Assembly (NCBI GenBank): GCA_963575745.1 | Contig: CAUYUJ010014771.1 | Coordinates: 1,012,593-1,076,592, forward strand | Direction of reading: 5' to 3' | From: Prorocentrum cordatum | Taxonomy: Eukaryota; Sar; Dinophyceae; Prorocentrales; Prorocentraceae | DNA: 64,000 nucleotides | Part shown: one piece after another, positions 11,690-22,878 of the stretch | How positions within the stretch are numbered: position 1 is the stretch's first letter | Layout: every line of letters starts with the position of its first letter | Made by a program: the position numbers and the translations under genes | Notes under the pieces: model-generated | The model's database searches: none | What the model saw: the letters and a program-made list of their open reading frames with translations, nothing else | Told to the model about the DNA's origin: nothing

Positions 11690-12500
11690 CACCATCCCAA
11701 GCCTGCTCTCTTCTCCAACGGATGGGTTTTTGCACTGGAGCTTTTTGCCGGGCAAGCCCGTTGGTCTGCTGCTTGGCGGTCTCTTCTTGGTATTCGGCGC
11801 ATCCCTGCGTTTGCCATCGATGCCCGTTTCGGCCCTGCCCATGATCTCTCACACCGGGCCCTGGCCCGCCTCGTCCGCGGTTGGATTCGCTCGAAGTTTG
11901 TTGGCCAGGGCCCTGCGGTTCGGAACGCCGTGCGTTACCTTCTCGATGGCGAACAGGGAAGGATGGAGATCTCGGCAATGTCCAGGTGGCGCCCCAGGCT
12001 TATCCGACCGCATCTTCTCCAGGATTCAGGAGGCCAGCGAGCTGACTTCGATCTCTGCTGGCTTCTTTCGGTTGGCTCGATCGATGGGCATGCCCGTCAC
12101 GATCGAGAGCCCGTTCACTAGCAGCATTTGGTACATGCTTGCTTGGACTCAGATCCTTCGCCTGTCTGACGTTGACATCGCTGTACTTGACTATTGCACA
12201 TGTGGAATGTCCTGAAGGAAACGGATTCGGTTCGTCTCAGCCAACGTTATCCTTTCAAGCCTGCCGTTCAAATACTCGGGCACGCGCGTGTGCGAATTCT
12301 CGGGCAGGCACTAAAAAGGCTGAGCGTTACCCGCGTAAGCTGGCCAACGGGACCCTCAACGCCCATGCGTCTGTTATCCTTGCGAACCTCATGTGCGCGG
12401 CGATGTGTTTGGCTGGTTTCTCTTGGGGCGTGGGTTTCTTTACGGCAAACCAGGTTTACTTTTGGACTGGCATGCGCCTTCGGGAGTCGAGTGAAACCGG
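11690..12500 (+). pseudogene. C5-methyltransferase-like domain, element A
   Basis: The frame at 10932-12215 contains RFGTPCVTFSMANREGW (Pro-Cys at 11928-11933), which matches the PC motif IV of cytosine-C5 methyltransferases. IESPFTSSIW (Glu at 12105) sits in the place of the ENP/ENV motif VI. Downstream, DYCTCGMSW and a Cys-containing tail follow the same order as in element C. The SAM-binding motif I region upstream (11740-11880) is frameshifted. The catalytic Cys codon is still present, but the domain is no longer in one frame with the rest. Confidence 0.65.
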
Positions 12501-12834
12501 TTACCCGTAGAGTGTCAAAGTGCGTGTGTTGTATATCGTGGCGTCGTGTCTCTTGGCGAGATCAGCGCACAGATCGTTGCCCGCTCGCGAGAACAACATC
12601 TAGCCCTTCAAATACACGCAGAGGATACATACTTGTATATCGTTGTATATCTTGACAAGCCAGGCGGGCGGGGGGAAAAACCCTTCCCCTCCAAACCGGA
12701 CCCCCGGGATCCGGGCCCTTGGGCCCCCTGGGCGCCCTTGAAAGAGGTCTCCTAGCCCCGCCGTGCTTCCCAGGGGCTCTTTGTTGGGCTTTGCCCAACA
12801 TACCCAAATCGATCAGGGAAGTTGTCGACGAGGA

Positions 12835-13310
12835 AAAGGAAAGCCCCAAGACAGCGCAAGACGGCGTCAAGACGGCCCGAGAGGCCCCAAGACGGCCCAA
12901 AAAGGTTCTCAAGACGCCTCAGAAGGCCTTCAGGAGGGCCACCAATCGACAAAACTTCCCACTCCCTCGATACAACGTACATTTCCATTGGTTTCCCTTT
13001 CTGTGTCGTAGCAGTTTTCACGACGGGGCAAGATGCCTCCGAGATCGCCAGGAAACGGCCCAAAAGGCCCCCAAGAGGGGTTCAAGACAGCCCAAGAGGA
13101 TCCCAAGATTGCCCCAAGACGGCCTGAAAGAAGCTCGCGCGGCCCGCAAAGGCTCCCAAGAGGAATTTACGAAGACGATGGGAGTCCTTAGGAGGGCTCC
13201 AGATGGCCCCGAGAAGGCCCGTAGAGGGCCCAAGTTTCCCAAGAAGGCCCCAACACGGCCCAAGAGGGACCCAAGACGGCCAAAACGGATTTCAAAATGA
13301 CCCCCAAGAA
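12835..13310 (+). repeat. T1 satellite array (about 11-12 bp unit), plus orientation
   Basis: Degenerate tandem units of the type CCCAAGACGGC / CCAAGAGGCC. Because three 11-mers make a multiple of three bases, long Pro/Arg/Gly-rich ORFs run through; they are not genes. A perfect 8-bp hairpin (tgttgggc-ttt-gcccaaca, 12781-12799) precedes it. Confidence 0.85.
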
Positions 13311-13419
13311 GGCCCAGACAGGCGCCATGGAGGCTTCCAAAAGGTCCCCTAAAGTCTTTGAGAGACATTCGTGAGGCCCCCAAGAGAGTCTCCCACGCGG
13401 AGCCTCCGCAAACACCTGC

Positions 13420-15570
13420 GGCAGCCGGGGAATCGTTCGCAACGCCAGGCGAGATCGAGGACGCATGAGGAACGATAAGGTGTTTCTTTTTGTTCGTCTT
13501 GCATTGTGCGACCTGGCAACGGCATATATCATTTACCACTTGTCCTGCGCCATATAATTTAGCGGGAGGTTATTGTCGTAGCCCAGTGCCAATCGCAGGT
13601 TGTGGGCAACCTCCCCATGCCGCCTGGTCCGGCATGGGCCGGAGGCGCGTGCGGTAGGGTCTCAAATGGGAAAATTTTTGCACCAGAGTGCGGAGCCCGC
13701 CTGGGCTCCCGTGCCGCACCGACTCCATCGCGCCCCCGCCCCAAGTGTGAGGGCAGGGAGGGCTGGGTCCTGGGAGTGACAAGGAAACCCAGGTAGCCGT
13801 GTCATTCAGCCTCGCCCTCACGAGGAAGTACATCAAACAATATCAATTTAAATGATCATTGCCAGCAACTTGCCCAGCAGTCCAAGCCCCACCTCCAAAG
13901 CAAGAGGCGCCGGCACGACCAAAAGCACACCTACCACGAGGGCGCGCAATGAGGGATACAGCCGTTGGCGATCCGCGTGCCATTCTATGCAATACCAAGG
14001 GTGACGCAAGTGTGTGCACAATAATGGCAGAAAACAGCCGAGCTCCACAGCGGACAGTAGTCGACATTGTGAAGGCAGCAGCGTCTGCTCCCAGAAAGAC
14101 GGACATGAAGAACAGGCCTCAACGATGCTTGTAATGGAAGACTAAGTCAGAGAAAGTGGTGCAGGAGAGGCACGCTTCAAAAAACACGACTGTATGCGCC
14201 CCTCTGGCCAGCAAGAATTCCACGCAGAGGAGAGGAGGAAAGACGACGATGGCGTCGACGACGGCGAGGAGGGAGGCACACCGCGCTGGCCAGACGCGCC
14301 AGATGTTAGCCCATAGAGGGCCAGATGGCATGGGTGGACAGATGAAATTATTTCAGCAAAATGCTGGGAATGCGACGCCCCTTGTAGCCGCGAGCCTCGC
14401 GACCCTGAAAGCCCGTGGAGACCGCCACAGGCTCGGCCCGCACGACGCAGGTGGCCGTGGGGCTGTGAAATCGTTGGCCGTTGTCAATCGTACATGTTCC
14501 CGCTGCACGTGTTGATCGCGTTCCTCGTGGGACCCCGTAGAGGTGATCTCTCCCAGCGCCATATAACTTACATCCTGCCAGTGCCACCATATTGCTTGCA
14601 TTACATAGTTTACACAACAGAGTTACCACCACATGCCTAACACCGAAGAGATTTCACCGCATAGCTCACACCACATGGTTGCCAAGACATAACTCAGACC
14701 ACATGGCTTAAGCCGCAGAACTTTCACCGCTGGAGTTCAACAACTCACTCTTCGGGGTCTACGATCGCTCATACATGTACATTTTTTGGTTTAACCCGTT
14801 GGGAGCCGCTGCAAGCCGCAAGGCTTCTTGGAGCGTCTGTAATCTTCGGATGTTTTGGCTCGACGTCGGCCTCCAGGAGCTGCTGCAACCTGGAGGGCTT
14901 GAAAAACAGACCCTGGAGTAGAGAAAACGACCCATAGGAAACAATTGGTCCTCCATGACGGTAAGTTTGCGTCGTGTCGACGCGGCGGCGACACCGGTGC
15001 GGGCGTTTGGAATGAACGTGGCCAGTGGTCAGGAATCGGCCAGTGTTGAACGGGAATGCGCGATCGTTCACGGCTGAACGATCCAAGGGGTGTCAAGTAT
15101 CGATTCGCAGGCCGTTACCTTTTTTGCCGGCGCAGGATCCAGCGAAGAAGGCACGCGATTTTGGTTCAACCTTTTTTCGAGGGTCCAGGTGGCGTTCTCG
15201 TCGCCACGTCATCGGGCCGCACCCCCAAAAAAACTTCGGGTGGCGATCGAACGTGTAATTCGAGGGCGAGAGTAAACAAATAACGGGAAAGGGGACTTGA
15301 GAGGAAACGGCCAAATTTCAAAGGCCAAGAGGATGACGCCAAGTGCCAACAGATACGAAGCTTGGTGGACCAAGGTGCGCGGCGCGAAGCGCCAACGCAG
15401 TCTTCTCTATATATCATTACAGCGCACAGGCCAGATGTAGAGATAATCTGTTAACCGGCGCGCGTGGACCCCAATGAGTGGGTCATTGCACTGGAGGTGG
15501 GAGGTCTATGTAAGTAGTGGAAGCATTGCCGTGCGATGTCTGTAATGCAAGCTATGGTGCATAAGTTATC
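13420..15570. other. Stretch without a recognisable gene
   Basis: Minus-strand frames at 14119-14331 and 13848-14106 contain hydrophobic peptides (for example LLAVVDAIVVFPPLLC) that might be a decayed membrane-protein ORF, but no family is recognised and the frames do not join. 14590-14750 is a run of short 'cacatgg/cacatag' echoes. Nothing else is supported. Confidence 0.4.
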
Positions 15571-15572
15571 GA

Positions 15573-16980
15573 AGACACCTACGGCGAGTCACCGCCGCCC
15601 CCTGCCCTTTCGGAAGCGCATATGTGGCCGAACGTTGAGGCCGGAGCCCTGCCAAGCTATCGGACCATGTGTTCCCCGAATCGGTTTGGAAAGCCTTCGG
15701 AGAACACGTGGGGGAGGACGGGGAAGAGGAGGTGGTGAGTGAGGAATGGGCGTGCTCGGGGCCCTTTGGGGGCTCTTGTGAGCTGTTGGAGGCGTCTTGG
15801 GGGCCTGCTGGCCGAAGGTTGGGTTAGATCCTTGCCAATCTCTCGGAACGAGTGTTCCCCGAATCGGTTTGGAAAGTTCTCGGGGAGCACGTCGAGGAGG
15901 TTGGCCCCTTCGGGCTTTCCTGGAGGGCGTCTTGGAGAACTCCTGGGCCGTCTTGGAGGCCTCTTGCAGGCCGTTTGGACTGTCCTAGGCCATTTTGAGG
16001 CCATCTTGGGCAGTTTTGGGTGCATCCTGGGGCCATCTTCGCCGTCTTGGAGGCCATATTGGCCGTCTTGGAGGCATCTTGAAGGTCATCTTGGCCGTCT
16101 GGAGGCCATTTTGACCCTGTCGGGCCTTCCTGGAGGACGTCTTGGAGGGCTCTTGGGCCGTCTTGGAGGCCTCTGGCGGGCCTTTTGTGCCGTCTTAGAC
16201 CATCTTGTGGCCATCTTGGGCAGTTTTGGGTGCATTGGGGGACCATCTTAGCCGTCTTGGAGACCATCTTTGCCATCTTATCTTGGCCATATTGGAGGGC
16301 ATCTTGGGCGTGGTGGGGGCCTCTTAGGCCGTCGCGGGGCCTTCTTGGGGCTCTCATGGGGGCCTCTTTGGCTGTCATGGGGCCATTTTGGAGGCCTCTT
16401 GGGCGCTCTTGTCTGGACGCCCGAAATGGGCACGGAGAGAACGGGTACAATGCCCAACAGCAGTCCTTGTTCATTTTGAACAGGATTCGCTGTGCACGCC
16501 TCCGCGGCCTGTGTCCATTCGAGACAGAAGGCCGCCTGCCCAACAGCGGCCGCTGTTGGTTTGGGACAACATTTGATGTTGGGCATTGTACCCATTTGTT
16601 CCGTACCCATTTCGGGCGTCCAAATCTTGGGGCGATGTTGGGGGCCTCGTGGGCCGTGTTGGGCCGTCGGGAAAGTCCAATGGGAAACCCGTCGGGGACA
16701 TGCAAACATCCTTCAAACACCAAACGAAAATCAATGAGTTGTCCCCTTGCGGGCCTTCCTGGAAGACGTCTTGGGGGCTTCTTGGGCCGTCATGGAGGCC
16801 TCTTCTGGCCCTTTTGTGCCGTCTTAGACCATATTGAGGCCATCTGGGGCCGTCTTGGGTGCATTTTGGGAACATCTGAGCCGTTTTGGAGGCCGTCTTG
16901 GCCATCTTTGAGGCATCTTGGAGGCCATCTGGGCCGTCTCGGAGGCCATCGTAGGCCATCTTGGAGCAAGAAAGGCATTG
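15573..16980 (+). repeat. Composite dispersed repeat: head module plus T1 array (minus-type units)
   Basis: A head of about 130 bp runs from 'caccgccgccccctg' (15589) through 'gtgttccccgaatcggtttg' (15670-15690, with a second copy of the last part near 15850). It is followed by over 1 kb of T1 units read as GGCCGTCTTGG. Head relatives lie at 24670-24900 (reverse) and 32570-32690 (plus), each followed by T1 in the same relative polarity. Confidence 0.7.
16415..16621. mobile_element. MITE-like foldback element inside the T1 array
   Basis: 47-bp inverted ends at 16415-16461 and 16575-16621 match at about 41 of 47 positions; both begin 'ggacgcccgaaatggg' read inward. The core holds a perfect 20-bp palindrome with 'gcggccgc' at its centre (16540-16559). 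No open reading frame and no clear target duplication. Confidence 0.6.
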
Positions 16981-16981
16981 A

Positions 16982-17052
16982 CATGGAGTTGCTGCACGAG
17001 AGTGTCGAGTGTTTCGCCCATCGCTGTTTACCCTCAAGTCATTTTCCACTTA
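16982..17052 (+). repeat. A1 terminal repeat of element B
   Basis: About 71 bp matching 22970-23040 with scattered substitutions. It marks the 5' end of the element against the T1 array. Confidence 0.65.
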
Positions 17053-17059
17053 GGGGTGG

Positions 17060-17386
17060 ATGGCATATTTGGCGGGCGCCTTGGTCGGCCAAGCGATCGC
17101 CTGGGGCTCAGGCGTCGCGGGCCAGGCCATCGGCACCTGGCTGGGAGCGCGCGGCGGCAGCGCGGAGGGCACCTGCAACTGCAGGTTTGGAAGCGGCGGT
17201 GTCGACACGGGCCTGGTTGCACTACTGCAGCGGCAGCTGGATCGGTGCGATCCCGAGAACCTCTCGAGGCCTGCATTAACACTACCGGCGGTGGCGGAGT
17301 GCGAGAGCCAGGGCTTTGGAGTGATCACGCTTCTGCTCTTGGGTCTGATCTCATTCGTGCTGGGCCTGAGGGCGTGTGACGCTTGA
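17060..17386 (+). CDS. ORF0 of element B: small membrane-type protein
   Basis: A 108-residue ORF with an N-terminal Gly/Ala-rich hydrophobic segment (about residues 1-30), a short Cys pair (TCNCRF, about residues 38-43), and a strong C-terminal hydrophobic segment (VITLLLLGLISFVLGL, about residues 88-103). It starts 7 bases after A1 and ends 44 bases before the gag-like ORF, the same place as ORF0 in elements A and C. Still intact although the rest of the element is broken. Function unknown. Confidence 0.6.
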   Translation: MAYLAGALVGQAIAWGSGVAGQAIGTWLGARGGSAEGTCNCRFGSGGVDTGLVALLQRQLDRCDPENLSRPALTLPAVAECESQGFGVITLLLLGLISFVLGLRACDA

Positions 17387-17429
17387 CTGCAGCTGCCAAG
17401 GTCTCGCGTGTTCACAGGGGCGTTCGCAG

Positions 17430-18795
17430 ATGACGCCTATAGTGAAGCACAGGAGGACCACAATCGGACGACTTCGGAGGCACGGCTGGGCCCCCGTCTA
17501 TTACGACTGGGACGGTGATTACTGGCGCGTGCGGCTTCCTTTGAACAGCTGGGGCCGATGCGGTGGATCATTGTCACCTCGCACCTCGATCAGTATGATG
17601 AGGAGGTGGCGGGGGCCATCGACGTTCGGGAAGTCGGGCCGCGCGGCGGCGCCAGCGGTGTCTATGGCAGTGCGCTGCGGATCGACATGGCCGGGTTCGG
17701 TCGCCGCCAGGAGGAGCTGGATGCCGCCGCATCAGCCTGCGCGGCGGGCGTTCGGCGCGAGGAGGAGCTTGCCCTGGTGGAAGCTGGAGGCGGCGCCGCG
17801 GGTGCGGCCGGCGATGGCGCTGCTGGTGGGCCTGGAGACGAAGCTCGCGCCCGTGCTGCATCCGCAAGGGGGCCATGGCCTTCGGCGCGGGACATGGGTG
17901 ACAGCTAAGGCGCGTGCTCGCTACCAGATTGGCGGCGAGCTGGTGGACGTGATGCCTGTATTTGTCCAGGGAGACCGGGCCATCCTTGAGTCGGCCGATG
18001 GTAGTGTGCTGGCCGATGGAGCCCCTGGCTCTGCGAACGTGCCCGCGCCACGTGGGCCCCCGCAGGACGCGCGCACTCTGGCGGCGAAGACCGACATGCT
18101 GGGGGAGAACAGCCGCGCCTCTGCTGAGGCGGTGCAGGTGATGAGGCCAGAATCCATCCCTGGCTGGCCCATCAGTGGGCCGCGCACCTGCAAATTGTTA
18201 TCGATGCAGCTAGTGCGGCTTGGGTACACGGGCATGCAGCGTCAGCTGCGGTGGCGGCAGGTGCTGGCAGTGACGACTGACGATCCAGGTGTGGACGAGT
18301 ACGCGTTCTTGAGTGATTTGATCGCGTCGGTTGCCAGGTAGACCAGGTGTGCTTGCCGAATCTTGCCCGTTGCGAGATGGCGCGCAGGCTGCTGCCTACA
18401 GCAGCGCGCTGAAGGAGGCTGAAGGCGGCAGAGGCGCGGGCGGCAGCGGCTGGCTTGACGAGCGCGAGCTCATAATTGGGCATTCGTCAGGGCGCGGCTC
18501 GGCGAGGGTGGCGCCAGAGCTTAAGGAGTGGGCAGCCGAGCGCCTGCAGAAGGACGCGGTCGCGCTGAAGGAAAGGCGCGAGGCAAGAGAGGAGAAGCTG
18601 CTGTCGCAGGGGGCCGCGCCCGGGTGTGCCGAGATGCCCGTGCCGCATGTCTATACGCGCGCGGCATTGGCCCCGCCTCCTGCAGTCTCGGGCCAGGCGC
18701 CGACGCAGGCGCCGCCGCTGCTTGGCGCCGAGGAGAAGAGGGAGGCCGCTGCCAAGGCAAATGTCGCCGCCAGGGCAGCCGGCGCGGCAGGGTGA
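17430..18795 (+). pseudogene. Gag-like ORF of element B
   Basis: Starts with an ATG at 17430 and is spread over three frames. The N-terminus (HGWAPVYYDWDGDYWRV) is followed by a shift to MRWIIVTSHLDQYDEE (17558 on), then a shift to GELVDVMPVFVQGDRAIL (17930 on). The C-terminal block (DQVCLPNLARCEMARRLL, then VAPELKEWAAERLQKDA and a basic REAREEK tail) lies at 18345-18600. It matches the C-terminal block of element C's gag (YDQLNMPSLVSFEIIARR; VAPELKHYVAKRAKDEA). The role is inferred as particle/RNA-binding protein. Confidence 0.6.
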
Positions 18796-19102
18796 CCTGC
18801 TGTGCCATCTTCTACGTGCACGGTTGCGGCGGCTGGGGCCCCCCGACCAGTTGCTGCTTTCTCGCGGGGGGGGCGCCCGTGGATCGCCCGGCGCTGAGTT
18901 TTGTTCATGGACGACTGTGCCCTTTCGCAGGACCGTCTTCCGATCCCACTGGGCGCTGGGTTGGACGTTGTTCTCTTCGGGGCTCAGCGGCTCGGCCACT
19001 GGGAGCTTCAGATACTTCAATCTGGCGCGGTGCAGAGCGCGATCGTCAGAATCGACGACTACGAGAGGGGACTCGCAGTCTGAATGCTCCGGGGGGCCAA
19101 GG

Positions 19103-19187
19103 GCGCGAAGTCGCTCATGATGCGGTGTTGACAGTGGCCCAAAGGCTTTGGGCCACTGTCAACACCGCACCATGAGCGACTTCGCGC
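19103..19187. repeat. Near-perfect 42-bp hairpin
   Basis: Arms 19103-19144 and 19146-19187 are reverse complements with one mismatch (position 19120 against 19170) and a single-base spacer. It sits between the gag and RT parts of element B. It is too perfect to be as old as the surrounding decay. Confidence 0.95.
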
Positions 19188-19409
19188 TTTGGGCCAAAGC
19201 GCAGCTGTACGTCGCCCCGCTGGCGCGCACGGGTCGGTGAGCCTTCCAGACCAGCGCCGCGATGCATCTGCGGCGTGGACGACGTTGCAGGGACTCCGGC
19301 CTGGCTACTCAGAGTCAAAGTCGGAAGGTGGCAGGGCGGTCCACCAGCCAGGCAAGATTTCTCTGCCTGGGGGCGGTGGTGGGAAGGTGAAACTGGACGC
19401 GATCCTACC

Positions 19410-20270
19410 CGACGCGCTGCGTGTGATGCTGGAGACTGGCCACGGACTTCTGCGCGATCTTTCTGAGGTCGCCGATTTTCGAATCCTACACTGAGAACTT
19501 ACGCTACCTTGACCCGAAGTTGGCGAGGAAGGGGTGCGACTTCGGCAGCGCCTTGTCGGAGCTGTTCGACGCGGGCGTGATCGAGCTCGACCCCGGAGAC
19601 GCCGCGGAGGAGATAGGCTTGTTTTCCGGGCGGCGCAAGGATGACAAGTTGCGCTTGATTGCCGATGTGCGAGCTGCCAACGCACTGTGAGCCCGGCTAC
19701 GCTGAGCTGGCAAGTCCCGAGGCCCTGACGGCCATCGAGCAGCGCTCCGACGAGTTCGTCGGCTTCAGCTCAGGAGACTATGAGGTCTGCTTCTGCCAGT
19801 GCGAGCTGCCGTCTTGGCCCAGGTGCTTCTTCACGCTGCCCGCGCTGAAGGCTCAGTGCCTGCCAGCTCCCTTGCGGTGTTGCCTCGGGCTGGCGCGCGA
19901 CGCACGCCCAGTGTTGTTCAGGTTCCGCGTGGCGCCGATGGGCTGGAGCTGAGCGGTGCATTTTATCTAGCAGGGCCACTTTTACGTGATGGATATGCGG
20001 CGCTGAGCAGCGGGCGCTGGGTTTTGGACACGCGGCCTGGGGTTGACCTCGGCCAGGGGGATGCCAAGCTGTTCTACATGGACAATTTTGCCGTCGCCTC
20101 GGTGGATCAGGGACGCGCCGAGAGCGCGGTCCGCGTGATGCAGGAGGCCCTGGCAGAGCGAGGCGCGGTCAGCACCATCGGCGGAACCTCGGGGGTGAAG
20201 TCGGAGCTTCTGGGCTGCGAGCTGGGCGCGCGCTGGCAGGTGGCGGATCCGACCGAAGCGGTTCTGGCGG
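19410..20270 (+). pseudogene. Reverse transcriptase, element B
   Basis: Fingers: KDDKLRLIADVRAANAL (19640-19690). Motif A: SGDYEVCFCQCELP near 19768-19810. Motif B: VAPMGWS near 19930-19950. Motif C: YMDN at 20075-20086, followed by FAVASVDQGR. The motifs lie in different frames, so at least two frameshifts occur. The box is YxDN, as in element C. Confidence 0.75.
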
Positions 20271-20273
20271 CTA

Positions 20274-21110
20274 GTGGGTGCGCTGGATTATCTGCTGGAG
20301 GCGAGGCGGCCTGCGGAGGTGAAGGCTGCGGGCCTGGAGTTGGAGCGGATGCTGGGGCACATCGCGGCGGCTTGCATCCTGCGGCGGGAGCCTCTGGCAA
20401 TGCTCCCTGCCTGCTACACCTTTGCAGCAGCGTCGATGACTAAGCGTGAGCCGCTGTGGCCCAGTGCCCTAGCAGAGCTGCGCTGCATGCGGGCGCTGCC
20501 GCCTTGCATCGTGGGCGACATGCGCCGACGGTGGTCGCCTACTGTCGCCGCCTACGACGCGCCCCCGCGGGGGCGCGGCGTCGTCGGGGCGGAGTGGGGC
20601 GCAACAGATGCGCTGGCGCATGGGGGCCGTCAGATCGCAGTCGCCTCCGAGGGCCGCCTGCCGCTGCCGGGGCGCCGCGGGGCCGCGCGCTGGAGGCGGG
20701 GGTCGCTCAGGCGCCAGACGCCGCATTGGTGCTTGCTGGCCGTGCCTCCGAGTTCCCCGAGGCCCGATGTGAGCCCCGCGGCTCTGGCGGGCTCGGAGTG
20801 GCGCGTGGTGGGCTGCGGCCGCTGGCGACGCCGCGAGGCCATCCAGTGCCTGGAGGCCGCAGCAGTCGGCTGGGCAGTGCGCCGCGTGGCGAAGGATGCT
20901 CGGCGCCGCAAATTGCATCACCTGGTGCTCGGGGACAACATGCCAGTTACGTTGGCACTTGCAAAAGGAAGAGCGTCTCACCATCGTCTTCTCTTGATCA
21001 GTCGGAACGTTTTCGCGCTCAGCGCAGCGGCAGACATCGGAGTCCACAGTCGATGGACCCCTTCAGAGTGGAACCAGAGTGGCGAGGCCTCCCGTCTGCA
21101 TCAGCCGCCT
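20274..21110 (+). pseudogene. RNase H and connection region, element B
   Basis: One open frame (20274-21605) carries the connection helix (LELERMLGHIAAAC) and VAAYDAPPRGRGVV near 20550, which holds the first RNase H Asp. LVLGDNMPVTLALAKGRASH near 20930-20975 holds the later Asp. WTPSEWNQSGEASR near 21055-21095 closes the domain. Compare HPSELNSSDAGSR in element C, where the final Asp is present; here it is not, which suggests loss of function. Confidence 0.7.
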
Positions 21111-21439
21111 GGGCTCAAGGAGAAAGTCCAGCGGCGAGGGGCTCCCGCGCCTCGCGGGGCGGCGCATGTGGAGGCGGACGCTGGCGGGGCAAACGATTGC
21201 GCTGTCCGCCACCTGGAGTTCAGGGTCAGACCAAGCCGCTGCGAGGTCCTCGCGAGCCCGCTTGGCCAGGCGAGCAGTCGCGGGTCTGCCGCGGGGCCGA
21301 CGCTGGGGCGCGCGCAGCCGCGCAGCTTGCGTGGGCCACGCGACGCTCGCGTCGACTTGGAGTTGCGGTCGCTGGGGGGGGGGGGGCCGCGCGGCAGCGG
21401 CTCTGCCTCAGCCCGACGCACGCGGCGGCGAAGGAGGCG

Positions 21440-21970
21440 CGAGTGGAGACCCAGAGCGTGCATTTGGGGGTCTGGGAGGCCTTCCTGGTCTGGTTGCGCT
21501 CGGTCTGCCTCCTCGCCTGGACCTGCCAGGCGCGGGGCGCGACAGTGGTCGAACCCGCGGAGCGGCTACCGCAGGAGGGCGTGTCTGGAGCGGCGTGCTG
21601 GCTAAACCTTGTGATCAGGGCCCAAGGGGGGCGGGTGCCGACCAAGAACAATGCCCGCTACGTGAGTGTCCTGTCGGGCTTGTTGAAGCAACGCTGGCTT
21701 GCCCGTTGCGTGGAGGCGCTGGCGCGGCGCCGCGGCCTCGGGAAGCGCCTGCTCGAGCTCGGGCACGTGGCCTTCCCGAGGAACTTCATGACAGCCTGGA
21801 AGGTTTGCGGGGCCGTGGGGTCGCGAGCCGCGCCCTGCTACCTCCGCCGTGGAGGCGCCGGCCACGACCGCAGCACGGCCGTCAGAACCTTGATGGGCGT
21901 CCGACAGAGAAGCAGGCGGCGCATTTTCAAGAGCGTCACCCGACGCGAGAAGCTCAGGGGAATCGGCCTC
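21440..21970 (+). pseudogene. Tyrosine recombinase, element B
   Basis: C-terminal recombinase boxes are seen in the 20456-22096 frame. PCYLRRGGAGHDRS (near 21835-21875) fits the Arg-His box, and IFKSVTRREKLRG (near 21925-21960) fits the end box, with Arg where the nucleophilic Tyr is expected (element C: LVRYEKSARL). Upstream parts are scattered over other frames. Inactive by the missing Tyr. Confidence 0.6.
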
Positions 21971-22089
21971 AGGACCTTGGCGAGGCGCCCGTGCGCCGGC
22001 TGCGCCAGCGCGCGGCTGGCATCGAGCTCGCCTTCGAGAATTGCTGCGCGCGGCACTCCAGGCCGCGCGCGGACGGCGAACGCAAGTGG

Positions 22090-22735
22090 TGATTGAGATT
22101 TTCTCGGGAGTTGGCGAGCTTAGTTGACATTTGAAAGCCCGAGGTGAGGCCGTGACAGAATTGGACAACAGAAATGGAGAGTGCTTTAATCTTCTCATTC
22201 CTGAGGTATGGCATGTGCTTCGAGGATGGATAACTAGTCGAAAGGTGAAGGCTGTGTGGTTCGGAACCCCATGCGAAGGCTACTCTAGAGCTCGCCGTGC
22301 CCCTGTGTACAGTAGGATGCCCCGCGCAATCAGATCGCCCGAGCACCCCATGGGTCTCCCTGGGTTGTCTGAGGGAGATCAGCGTCTCCTTTTAGGTTCC
22401 AATCGTTTTGGAACCATTGGAATGATGATCCAAAGCATGTGCATTGCTAGAGGGATTCCTGGAGGGGAAGAAAAAACGTGGCAGAGTTTTATTTGTGGTT
22501 GCGCCCTGGCCGCCAGGCTTTTTGGAGTTCTGGATTCCTCAGTGAGCGCGTGATGCATTCCAGTGCCTCCGGGCAGCCATTTCGTGGCCGCGCGCGTTTG
22601 AGGTTTCGGCGTTGCAAGCCTGATCCTGTTTTAAACCGTCTCCGCTGCCACGGTCGTGGCACTTGCCAGTTCACTCACCGACCCCACCTCGAGCTCACCG
22701 GCAAACAGCAGGAACATTTTTGGTTAGGCTGAAGA
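22090..22735 (+). pseudogene. C5-methyltransferase-like domain, element B
   Basis: Motif I reads EIFSGVGEL (22095-22125), followed by an in-frame stop. The PC motif is intact in FGTPCEGYSRARRAP (Pro-Cys at 22269-22274). The ENP region near 22465-22480 is degraded (EEKTWQS in one frame). The tail with GRGTCQFTHRPHLELTG (near 22650-22710) matches the Cys/His tail after the domain in element C (CSRTLRRHIELSG). Two frameshifts or stops make it a pseudodomain. Confidence 0.65.
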
Positions 22736-22878
22736 ATGCCTATCCTCCTCTTCTTTGTTAGTCCTGGCCTCGTCTCTCCACAATGCAAGTTCCCGTCAAT
22801 TAAAGCACGCAGGATGGTCTCAGTTTATGTAGCGAGTTCAGTACCATGCTTGAGTAATGGCCTTGTTGGAGGATGGAA

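Larger units (their letters stand above)
6828..12500 (+). mobile_element. YR retrotransposon element A (decayed, DIRS-like with methyltransferase domain)
   Basis: Five modules occur in the same order as in the complete element at 25137-32194: membrane-type ORF0, gag-like ORF, reverse transcriptase/RNase H, tyrosine recombinase, and a C5-methyltransferase-like domain. Many frameshifts separate the modules. The RT YxDN box and the recombinase tyrosine are both substituted, so this copy is dead. I could not find split direct repeats at its ends, so both boundaries are approximate; the (GA)n/(TGTA)n microsatellite abuts the 5' side and a T1 array begins 3' of it. Confidence 0.8.
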
